From positions 124,001-188,000 of the forward strand of contig JAZKJV010000386.1 of NCBI GenBank assembly GCA_037367405.1: a stretch of 64,000 nt of DNA, written 5' to 3'. Positions 9,739-18,933 of this stretch are shown piece after piece. The DNA comes from Ottelia alismoides. Lineage: Eukaryota > Streptophyta > Magnoliopsida > Alismatales > Hydrocharitaceae. The notes under the pieces are model-generated. The model was not told the DNA's origin. It saw nothing but the letters and a program-made list of their open reading frames with translations, and did not search any database. Positions within the stretch are counted from its first letter, which is position 1; each line of letters begins with the position of its first letter. A program made the translations under genes and the position numbers.

Positions 9739-12275
9739 ATGATGGGCAGGAGGTCCCTTAGGCAGCCTCTGGCTGCACCGCTTTTCAGCTCTCCAGCCCA
9801 CTCATCTAGGTTGGTACGTGAGAGACCAGACCCGCTCTCCGAACTCGAGTTCGATTCTGCCCTGTTCCCCCTTGACCGTCCTTCTTTTATTCTTGAGTTA
9901 CCAATGCCAGATGCGAGACAACAGACAGATGATATTTTAGCACCTGAATTTGGGTCTTTTGCCTTTGCAGAGACCATGACCAGTAGCGAGGATCGCACCG
10001 AGGGTCAACGGCCAGAGACGACCACATACGTTTTGGACAAGGGTGCAATCAACACCACCATGTTAGCCTCCCTTGAGACCATGCAACGACAGATACGGGA
10101 CCAAGGGGCTTTCATGGTGGAGATGTAGAGAGAGATGGAGAGACTTTGAGAGCAGAGAGAGCAGCCGCGAGCCAAGGGATGCAGGGGTCCCGATCAGTCA
10201 GAGCAGCCAGAGCAGCCGGCAGCAGAGCCGAGACCGATGCGGGAGTTGCACAACCCCGGATCGACATTGGCACACCGGTGGGATGTTCTTCTGGCTATCG
10301 TGGGGGACTTCAAGTTCCCCTCGAACACACTTCAGTTACTCCCCCGCTTCCACGGGCTCTCCACTGAGGAGCCCCATCTTCATCTCCAGGAGTTCGAGAT
10401 GATCTGCAGTATCGTCCACGATCGGCAGGTAGACGAGGATACCATTCGGATGATTGCTTTTCCTTTCTCCCTGGCCGACAGAGCAGCCAACTGGCTGAAG
10501 CACTTAGGGAGATCTGTGTATACCTGGGAGAAGCTCTGCACCGAGTACTTGAACAAGTACTATCCACTCGGGCGGACGAATGAAGCGAGGGCCCTGATCA
10601 GCAACTTCTCTATGCTCCCCGATGAGTAGTTTCACGAGGCATGGGAGAGGTTCCGTGAGCTTACTGATCGATGCCCGCACCACGATATCACGAAGCCCAA
10701 CCTAGTTCAGAGCTTCTTCTGCGGGTTGACACTAGAGCTGCAGGGCCTGGTGAACACTTCTTGTAGCGGTTCCTACTTCGCGAAGGATGAGGATCAGGTC
10801 TGGGCCATCTACAAGGAGATGGATGAGAACTATACAGTGATGTCCCAGACCTGACTCTACACTCAGGGACGCCCACAGCCACAGACTGTGCAGTACCATA
10901 GGATAACACAGGTTGATGTTGGTCCTTCTACTTCATCCACGACAGCCGCACAGGTCGAGTCTACAGCCGCAGACATGGGGATCATCACCGAGAAGTTGGA
11001 CCGGATCGAGCTGATCGAGAAGAAGTAGTGCCAGGACATATCTCAGATGGATCAGATGGCACAGATGCTGAGTGATTTGAAGACACAGGTCATGTGTCTC
11101 CAGGAGGCACAGAAGGCTTCTCAGCCCCATCTTCAGTCACGAGGAGATCCGAGGAGCAGCAGTAGCTCATCCCAGCGCTCCAATCAGCCTAGATAGATTC
11201 ACCTTGTACAGGCAGAGCCGTACCAGCAGTCGTAGCCTTACTACCAGTCGTCACCATCTCCAGACACTCAGATGGTGGTTTAACAACCAGATCAGCACCA
11301 GATAGTACTCCCGCCACCCTCCTACGAGCTGGAGCCATTGATGGATGTCAACAAGATTTGGTACGATCGACCCCAGTCCAGTATCCGACGAGACCATCCC
11401 AGATTCCATTGGTCAGCCGGAGGTGCTAGTTCCCAGCAGCAGCCTCCAGTTCAGGGTGGCCAGTACGACTATCAACGAGAGCGCAGCTGCCCCAGCCCCC
11501 AGTACACCACCAGCAGCAGCAATCATCCCAATATGGCCCTCGTCCCTATCAGCAGGGACAACCGTGGAGGCGAGATCAACCTCCACAACAACAGTATCAT
11601 CCACAGCAGTACCCCTCTTACCCACACCAGCCGCAACAGCCTCATTACCAGTAAGGCCACCCGTCAGGTTCTCATGGGCCAGCCTATGAGAACCCTGCCT
11701 TAGACGACCTAGCCTGCCTCATGACAGAGCAACAAGCTACCTTCAGACGGGAGATGGATGAATTCCTCCAGGAGATGCGGTAGATCGTGAGAGGGAAAGC
11801 CGCCATCCCTGCCCAGAATGAGCCAAATCCGAACAACCTGAAGAGGAAGTCTGAGCAGGTAGAGTTTGGTGATTTGTCTGTATACATGTTTGATGTTGAT
11901 TTTGTTACACTTAGGAGTAGGATGCCAGCAGGCGGCGCCTCGTCTGAGCGACGATCCCACGCCAAACCAGGAGAGCCAGACGAGGAGGAGCACGGTACTG
12001 ACGCTGCGAGAGATGATGACGGTGGTGCTGAAGCCACCATGGACGTTGATCCAACCGACGGTACTGAGGCTGTTGTTTCACTTGTTGGAGGAGGTGGTAC
12101 TGACGCCACCACAGTTGCTGAGCCAGAGCACGGTACTGATGCCGTGAGACGACATGCCGAGGGTGGTAGTGAGGCCACCATTTCTACTTCTGCTAGTCCT
12201 GTTGTCTTTCCATCTGTACATGTACCTCAGTATGTTTCTGGAAATAAAGGAAATGGTTTTTATTTTCGGATCCAC
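9739..12275 (+). pseudogene. gag: Athila-type gag of element B, broken
   Basis: This was the capsid/nucleocapsid polyprotein of the element. The start at 9739 (Met-Met) is favoured over 9682 because gag of E also begins Met-Met. The reading frame from 9739 to about 11480 keeps phase but carries stops at 10126, 10147, 10627, 10852, 11026, 11194, 11233 and 11281, each explicable by one C-to-T change (CAG, CGA or CAA). The capsid-like core has the family signatures FPFSLADRAANWL, LNKYYPLG and FHEAWERFRELTDRCPHH (about 10450-10690). After a frame slip near 11490 comes a Gln/Pro/Tyr-rich stretch, then KRKSEQVEFG and an acidic repeat region (about 11990-12185). No CCHC zinc knuckle was seen. It cannot make a full product. 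Confidence 0.88.
11990..12185 (+). repeat. Degenerate tandem repeat at the gag/protease border
   Basis: At least three imperfect units contain cggtactga(c/g)gc and end near gaagccacca/gaggccacca. They encode repeated Gly-Thr-(Asp/Glu)-Ala ... Gly-(Ala/Ser)-Glu-Ala-Thr in an acidic linker. Units are about 50-70 bp and diverged. Confidence 0.5.
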
Positions 12276-12277
12276 AT

Positions 12278-13012
12278 GTGTTGATTGATGATGTTTGTGT
12301 GGATTCTGTTGTTCATGAGCATGCCAGGCCCTCTCCTAGTCCTTCATCTGAGAAGGACCCTGTGATCCCCTTTCCACGAGCACTTCACATGGCAAAGGAG
12401 AAGAAAACAGAAAATCTAAAAAAGAATCACCAGATAGAGTTTAGCCAGCAGATGATAGACCGATTCCATATTCAGTTGACTCTTCAGGAGGCCTTGGAGC
12501 ACATCCCTCTACTCCAAAGATCACTCAGAGACAGGACCACAGTCAGGAGGAAGAGGAGGAACCATCAGTCTGAGATCCATGTGCTTACTAGAGCCACGTG
12601 TTTCACGATACGTAACCGTCTGCTAGCCAATAGGCCAGATGCAGGAGCCCCGTATGTCAGATGCCACATTCATGAGCAGAGGTTTGACCGCACTCTATTA
12701 GACAACGGTTCTCCGATCAACCTACTTCCGGCAGCCCTTCTTGACCGCTTTGAGTTGGGCACTCTCTGACAGAGCAGGACGGTCCTTCAGTTTTCTGATT
12801 GATCTGTCAAGAGGCCGAAGGGGTTGCTGAAGGACGTTGTCGTCACAATTCAGGGCCTGAAATTCCCCGTGGACTTCGTTATGTTGGACATGGAGATCCT
12901 TAAGTCTGTGACCGATACCTCCATCATTTTAGTACACCCGTTCTTGACCACAACCAAGGCAGTGTCTGACCATGATAGCGTAGAGGTGTACTTTCGCGTC
13001 GAGGGTGAGAGT
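12278..13012 (+). pseudogene. Retropepsin (aspartic protease) region of element B
   Basis: The first part (about 12400-12640) precedes the protease and has the pattern LQEALEHIPLLQ. The catalytic region reads LLDNGSPINLLP at about 12698-12735, with D-N-G in place of the usual D-(S/T)-G. It continues through VKRPKGLLKDVVV, FPVDFVMLDME and SIILVHPFL, the normal Athila protease succession. Stops at 12767 and 12800 are TGA at positions where Arg (CGA) is expected from related elements. The 5' end is offset in frame from gag by a slip near 12280. The protease would have processed Gag-Pol. Confidence 0.85.
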
Positions 13013-13570
13013 ATACAAATAGGGACGTTCGAGGAGACTAGAGCCAGAGATTCAGATTGCTCAGAGCCGACCACAAATTCAGAGCAGATAACAGAGGCAG
13101 GGCGAGACATCCACCAGGACTGCGATTTTGTGATTACAGATGACGAGGCAGTTTGGGCTGATCCAGTCGCACATGCCATCCTCTCACCTTCAGAGTTCGT
13201 TGATGCAGATATGCCAACAGAGGAGAGCTTGGAGAGCGCATTCCTGGTCCAGGATACATTTCAGGCAGCAGACCCGGTTCTTGACAACGAGACAAATTTT
13301 TATGAGTATGATATAGATCCCTCAGAGTTAGATACTGATTGTATAGAGTTTGACGATTTGACACTGTGTCTGACTTCCACTGAGCCTACAGCTAGAAAGG
13401 AGGTTGATTCCGAGCAGAGAAGAGACAGACCAGTCGAGCAGCCTTCTCCAGATCCAGTTTGTGAGCGAGAGTTGTCATTCTCCTGTGCAGATTTGGCAGC
13501 ATACACTCGGATTCTTCAGAGGCCAGATTCGTCAGCACCTACTTGTCCAGAGATGAAGCCGCTACCGTCG
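13013..13570 (+). pseudogene. Acidic linker between protease and RT, element B
   Basis: This is an open stretch of about 185 codons, rich in Asp and Glu, with no recognised domain, for example YEYDIDPSELDTDCIEF at about 13300-13350. The same kind of acidic spacer is seen at the same place in C (about 31080-31720) and D (about 41600-41930), and an expanded acidic region is all that follows gag in E. It contains no stop here, unlike the flanking domains. Its function is unknown; it may be a spacer in the polyprotein. Confidence 0.65.
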
Positions 13571-14694
13571 TCGCTGAAGTATAGGTTCCTTGCAGGTGAG
13601 CATGAGATGTACCCAGCCATTATCTCCGTTGATTTGACTGAAGAGCAAGAATCCCGCCTGATGGGGTTCTTGAAAAGAACCACAAGGTGATAGGATGGAG
13701 TGTAGCCGATCTCCAGGGGATCTGTCTGGATCTGTGCTCCCACCATATCTATCTCGAGGAGGAGATAAAGCCGTCGCATGAGTTCCAGCGACGACTGAAC
13801 CCGAATCTTTGAGAGGTTGTCATGAAGGAGATCTCGAAATGGCGGAGCGTCGATTTTATCTACCCCATCTCCGACTCCATGTGGGTCAGTCCATTGCATG
13901 TGGTGCCCAAGAAGACGGGCATCACTACAGTTGTCAGTGAGTCTGGAGAGGAGATCACTACCTGGGTACCCACTTATTGGCGGGTCTGTGTGGATTACAG
14001 ACGATTGAACCAGGCCACCAAGAAGGATCATTTTCCCCTGCCCTTTATTGATCAGATTATTGAGAGAATGGCAGGGAAGAGACATTACTGTTTCTTGGAT
14101 GGGTATTCAGGATATAATCAGGTGGCCATTGTGCCAAAGGACCAGGACAAGACCACCATCACCTGTCCCTTCAGGACATATGCTTTCAGACGCATGCCAT
14201 TTGGATTGTGCAACGTTCCAGCAACATTTCAGAGATGCATGCTGTCCATCTTTTCAGACATGGTGGGGGAGTGCTTGGAGGTCTTCATGGATGATTTCTC
14301 GGTCTACGACGACATATTCGATTCTTGTCTTGACTGCCTAGATCGAGTCCTTCAACGATGCATAGAGGTTCACCTTGTTTTGTCTTGGGAGAAGAGTCAC
14401 TTCATGGAGACTCAAGGGACGGTGCTTGGCCATATCATCTCCAACAGGGGCATGGAGGTTGATCCGACCAAGGTGGATGTCATTAGAAAACTCAATCCAC
14501 CGTCCAACTTGCGGCAGTTACGGTCTTTTCCAGGGCACGTCGGTTTCTACCGATGCTTCATTCATGATTTCAGCAGGATTGCCCGACCGTTGACTAATCT
14601 GCTGACGAAAGACACCGAGTTCCTTGTTGATGATAAGTGTCTATCGTCATTTGAGACTCTCAAGCGCTGTGTTGTAAAGGCTCCTGTTCTCTAG
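13571..14694 (+). pseudogene. Athila reverse transcriptase, element B
   Basis: The region begins with the clade's pre-RT block (KYRFLAGEHEMYPAII, then a frame slip near 13672, then IGWSVADLQGI). The RT has WRVCVDYRRLNQATKKDHFP, FIDQIIERMAG, FRRMPFGLCNVPATFQRCM and the catalytic VFMDDFSVY (about 14284-14310), followed by LGHIISNRGMEVDP and the connection region. Both catalytic aspartates remain. Inactivating changes are the frame slip, a TGA at 13810 (expected CGA) and a TAG at 14692 (expected CAG, before [10 protein letters not shown]). Family: Ty3/Athila. Confidence 0.93.
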
Positions 14695-15150
14695 CCACCC
14701 GATTGGTCTCTCCCATTCGAGATCATGACAGATGCCTCTGATTTTGCCGTGGGGGCCATGCTGGGACAGAGGAGGGATGGAGTCCCATTTGTTATTCACT
14801 ACGCTAGCCGTACATTGGATGTCGTGCAGCGGAACTATACAGTCACTGAGAAGGAGATGCTAGCCGTAGTTTTTGCCCTAGATAAGTTCAGATCTAACAT
14901 CATTGGATCTAGAGTAACCATATACACTGATCATACCACCATCCGGTACCTCATGGAAAAGAAGGATGCCAAAGCCAGATTGACCAGATGGATCCTTCTA
15001 CTCCAGGAGTTTGATATAGAGATTAAGGATAAACCTGGAGTCAAGAATGTGGTGACGGATCATCTCTTCCGATTGGAGTATCTTGAGGATTCTGAGCAAA
15101 CTGAGCCTATTTGTGAGACCTTCCCAGATGAGGCGATCCTTGCTATCGCC
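14695..15150 (+). pseudogene. RNase H domain, element B
   Basis: It follows RT in the same frame, after one stop. Family motifs are [19 protein letters not shown] (first catalytic Asp in TDAS), [19 protein letters not shown] (catalytic Glu), [14 protein letters not shown] (catalytic Asp in TDH) and the tail [18 protein letters not shown]. The final aspartate region reads VVTDHLFRL, close to the usual VADHLSRL. The domain itself is open from 14725 onward, so it is the best preserved part of B. It would remove the RNA strand during replication. Confidence 0.92.
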
Positions 15151-16208
15151 TTGCTCCCATGGTATGCCGATATTGTGAACTATCTTGTCGCCAAGAAAGT
15201 TCCACAAGATTGGCCCAGGCAGAAACTTGAGACCTTCCTCACGAATGCCAAGTTTTACCATTGGGAGGATCCTGTCCTTTACCACGAGGGAGGGGATAGT
15301 ATCTGGTGTAGGTGCATTCCTCAGGAGGAGCACCACAGCGTCCTTACTTACTGCCACAAGCTTGAGGCAGGAGGAAATCACTCAGGGAGGAGAATGGCAC
15401 AGAAAGTGCTCCAATCCGGCCTATGGTGGCCTACTCTCTTCAAGGACTCTGATGAGTTCGTGAAGAGGTGTACTAACTGTCAGAGGATGGGCACTTATAG
15501 ACAGCATGATATGATGCCGATGCAGCCCATACACTTCTGACACATGGGGCATCGATTTCATGGGTCAATTCACTAGGAGTCAGGGATTTGAGTACATTCT
15601 GTTGGCCGTGGATTATGTGAGTTGTTGGGTTGAGGCCACCTGTCCGAACCGCAGATGCTAGGACCGTATGCAGATTTTTGAGGAAGAATATCATTTCTCG
15701 GTTCGGGATACCTCGAGTGTTGTTATCTGACGGGGGGTCTCATTTCGTCAACGACATGGTAAAGGCCCTTTCTAGCGAGTTCAACATAGACCATCGAGTT
15801 GCCACTCCATACCACCCTCAAACGAATGGTCTTGTTGAAGTGTCGAACAGGGAGATCGAGACTATATTGCAGAAAGTCGTCCGCACTTACTGAAAGGATT
15901 GGTCACAGCTTTTGGACTCGGTCTTGTGGGCATATAGAACGTCTTTCAAGACTCCTTTGGGTACATCTCCCTTTCGCCTCGTTTATGGCAAGCCGTGCCA
16001 TTTACCTGTTGAGCTGAGACATAGGTCACTTTGGGCTGTTACAGATATACTTTTGGATCCAGAGAGTGTAGGAGATCAGAGGAGGGTAGAGTTAGCAGCC
16101 CTGGAGGAGCTTCGTGATACAGCCTTTTCAAACAACCTACATTATAAGGAGAGAGTGAAAGAGTGGCATGATTCTCATATCAGCCACTAGCAGTTTGAGC
16201 CAGGACAC
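15151..16208 (+). pseudogene. Integrase of element B, 5' part, split by a solo LTR
   Basis: The HHCC zinc-binding domain is visible (H in [10 protein letters not shown] and GGNHSG, then CTNCQRMG, about 15325-15490). A frame slip near 15537 precedes the core. First Asp in WGIDFMG (about 15550), second Asp in LLSDGGSHF (about 15725) and Glu in [10 protein letters not shown] (about 15837) make up the D-D-E triad, and [20 protein letters not shown] follows. The sequence stops at QFEPG, where a 2501-bp LTR is inserted, and resumes at 18710. A TGA at 15891 adds to the damage. Confidence 0.92.
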
Positions 16209-18709
16209 TGTTGGACATATGAGCCCACGGTGAGCCATTATGCAATAAATGTTATTGCGAATATCATTCCCTGATCTGAAATGAAGAATAAATAATTTGC
16301 ATAATAGGTCCCTCTGTACAATTAGGGTTATGTACCATGGCTATCTTAATGATCATGCAGTTGTTGATTCAATTATTGAATCATAGAGGCTGGTGCTTGG
16401 ATGAATATCTAGAGAGTTAGATTGAGGACTCATCAAGCACCGTCAAATGATTGTTAAGATGTGATCTCCAGCCTGAGTAGGAGATGGCAATCCTTTCTCA
16501 CATAGGCTGATATTTGACCGACCTCTTGATGTAGGTCCTCTGCATAGGAATAGAGATTCGGAGGTGTCAGATTAGTTAGGTCAAAGAGTTGACTTAACGA
16601 GATCGAGATAACCTAAGTCCTATGTTGAATGCTGTCACAGCATAGGCACGCATCCTCTGACCGGAGACAGATGTATTGCTATATGTCTGAGTATGTACAT
16701 TTTGCAGACCAATAGGTTGATGACCTAACCAAGGTTTATACACCGACGCGCTGGTGTGCATATAAGGGCATATGAGTAATACGATCTCTCAAAGGGATCA
16801 TACAGGTTCACTACTGAACCGGAAGACATGAGCTCACTCATGAGATATTGGGAGGAATCAAATTCCGTGCACGATCGTCTCGCTTTGGAAGCTTGACTGA
16901 ATTTGTAGGTTTGATATATACTTTTGGAAAGTATATGATCAAGACCTAGGTATGATATATGCTTTTGGAAAGTATATGATCGATACCAAATCCCAATGAT
17001 CAAATGAGAAATTTAGTGATCAAACCCTGAAGAAGACAGTGTAAAATTGATCTTAATCTTCGGGTTGATCATGGGTCTTCCAGTATGTAGGATGTACATG
17101 TATTGGGAATATCTGAGGGTGATATGATCATTGTATATCCATGACGCTTCCATTCCGAGGGAGTGATGAAACAGGTCTGGATTTCAGTGACTCCTTCCAG
17201 TAGAGAAGCAATCTGATCTTAGTCCAAGTGTTGGACATTGGTCTGAATGAGATTCAGATTCAATGAGAAGATCAGATTTGTGGTCTTGATTTAATCAAAC
17301 ATCTATGGGAGGTTCGTAAGATCTGGATTTGAGATAAAATCTCAACATCCAAGTCACTATATGTGAAATAATACAATCACCCTGTCCTTTTCTCCAAGTA
17401 TCTGCGGAGAAAGCACATTATTCTTGAAGGGATTCAAGAATAATTCATTTGATGAACTTCATATCCAAGCAAGAAGAACTTGATGATTAAGTGAGATTTG
17501 GTTATCAAGCATAATATGAATGTGATTCATATTGTGAGAATTATTATCCAAGATAATTAAATGGGATTTAATTATCAAGGATTAGAGAATGTGGATAATA
17601 CTATCCATGATATATGTGTATTATAAATATGATTTATAATATATATATATATTGAAGAGAGAGAATATATGTAAATAGCATTTGTTAATTAATAGTGTGG
17701 ATTGGATTCACATTAATTAATTAATTAATTGGAAATGTAATTTACAAATTAGTTTGGGTTGTGAATTTGATTCACATAATTTTCAATGGCATAATTGATG
17801 TATTCACAAATTAATTTGGAATTAATTTGGTGGATATTTTTGTGATAATTGAGAGATAATGTAATATAATAAAAAGGAGAAATAAAGCCACCATTTTAGG
17901 AGGCAATATTATCTCCATTTTATTATGATGATTAATCTCTCAACTAACTTATTTATGTTAAATTAAAAATGTGTTGATAATGTTGCAACATATATTTAAT
18001 TTAATCATAAATAAATGTTGTTGGTTTTAACCAACAATAATTATAGCCATTGATTTTACATGGACCAAGCCTGGCCGTTGGATCCATGTGTCCCATGGAT
18101 TGAGATCCATTGGATCCTAAACTAATATAAAAGGAGGGTTAGGGTAGCCTTCCAAGGTACATCATTAAGAGTTGTACAAGGTGACAACTCTCTCTCTCTC
18201 TCTTTCTTTCTCATTCTCGCCCTCTCTCTCTTTCTCTTCTCCATTAAGTGGCCGTCCACTTTGTGTTGAGAAAGGAGAGACTCTCGGCTTCTTCTTCGAC
18301 GACTCGAGGATCTCCTTCTTCTTTGGAGTTTCTTACTCTAAAGGAAGACGACGGATTTCGTTTGACGAAATCGGGGAAGCCATCGCTTGGATCTTCATCT
18401 AGGATTGCGGGAAGGAACGTGACTCATCATCGCGCCCGCAAGTGCGTTCTTCGTGGATCGGACTTAAGACAGGAGGATCTCTACTTTGGGATCTCGCGAT
18501 CACAACCACGCTTCAAGAGGTATTCCTTATACTTGGTGGTTTGATGAAACGATCCGAGAAGTGTTCTCGTGATCATGTGGTTTCATCTTTAGATTTAAAA
18601 ATTTTAATTTCCGCTGCATCTAGCATCTAGTATGAATAGTTGCTCCGATTGCATACGATGCGATCAACACGCTTCCGTGATGCGCTTAAGGATTCTTCAA
18701 TATCCTTCA
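16209..18709 (+). mobile_element. Solo LTR of a Ty1/copia-type element inside element B integrase
   Basis: It starts tgttggacat and ends atatccttca. The flanking 5-mers gacac (16204-16208) and gacag (18710-18714) are a target-site duplication with one change, and removing the insert restores the integrase tail in frame (gagccagg / acagagagtatggctg). No PBS or copia ORF follows, so this is a solo LTR left by LTR-LTR recombination. Features inside are a TA/AT-rich middle (17630-18050), a CT-rich tract (18188-18240) and a tail rich in gatctc/gacgac. The same LTR family, reversed, hosts elements A and B (4089-4846 and 24521-24741). Confidence 0.85.
18188..18240 (+). repeat. CT-rich microsatellite-like tract
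   Basis: Repeated tc units with some ttc interruptions lie inside the solo copia LTR. Such tracts are common in LTR leaders; nothing more can be said. Confidence 0.8.
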
Positions 18710-18933
18710 GACAGAGAGTATGGCTGTTTGATGCTAGGCTTCGTCTATTTCCAGGGAGGCTACAGAGCAAATGGAAAGGACTGTATTTGGTTAGAAAGGC
18801 ACATGACAATGGGAGTATTAATATATCTGAGTTGTCTTCTGATGCTACCTTTCGTGTGAACGTCCAGCGGCTGAAGCCATATCTAGATCATGAGCCGCGG
18901 GTCGTTGATGTTGCCCTGATTCACTTTGCATGA
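18710..18933 (+). pseudogene. Integrase C-terminal tail of element B, 3' part
   Basis: This continues the integrase after the solo LTR. The pattern VWLFDARLRLFPGRLQSKW followed by LYLVRKAHDNGSINI and RVNVQRLKPYLDHE is the SH3-like C-terminal region of Athila integrases. The open stretch from about 18640 runs through to the TGA at 18931, which looks like the natural end of pol. There is no chromodomain, as expected for Athila. Its original upstream part ends at 16208. Confidence 0.9.
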
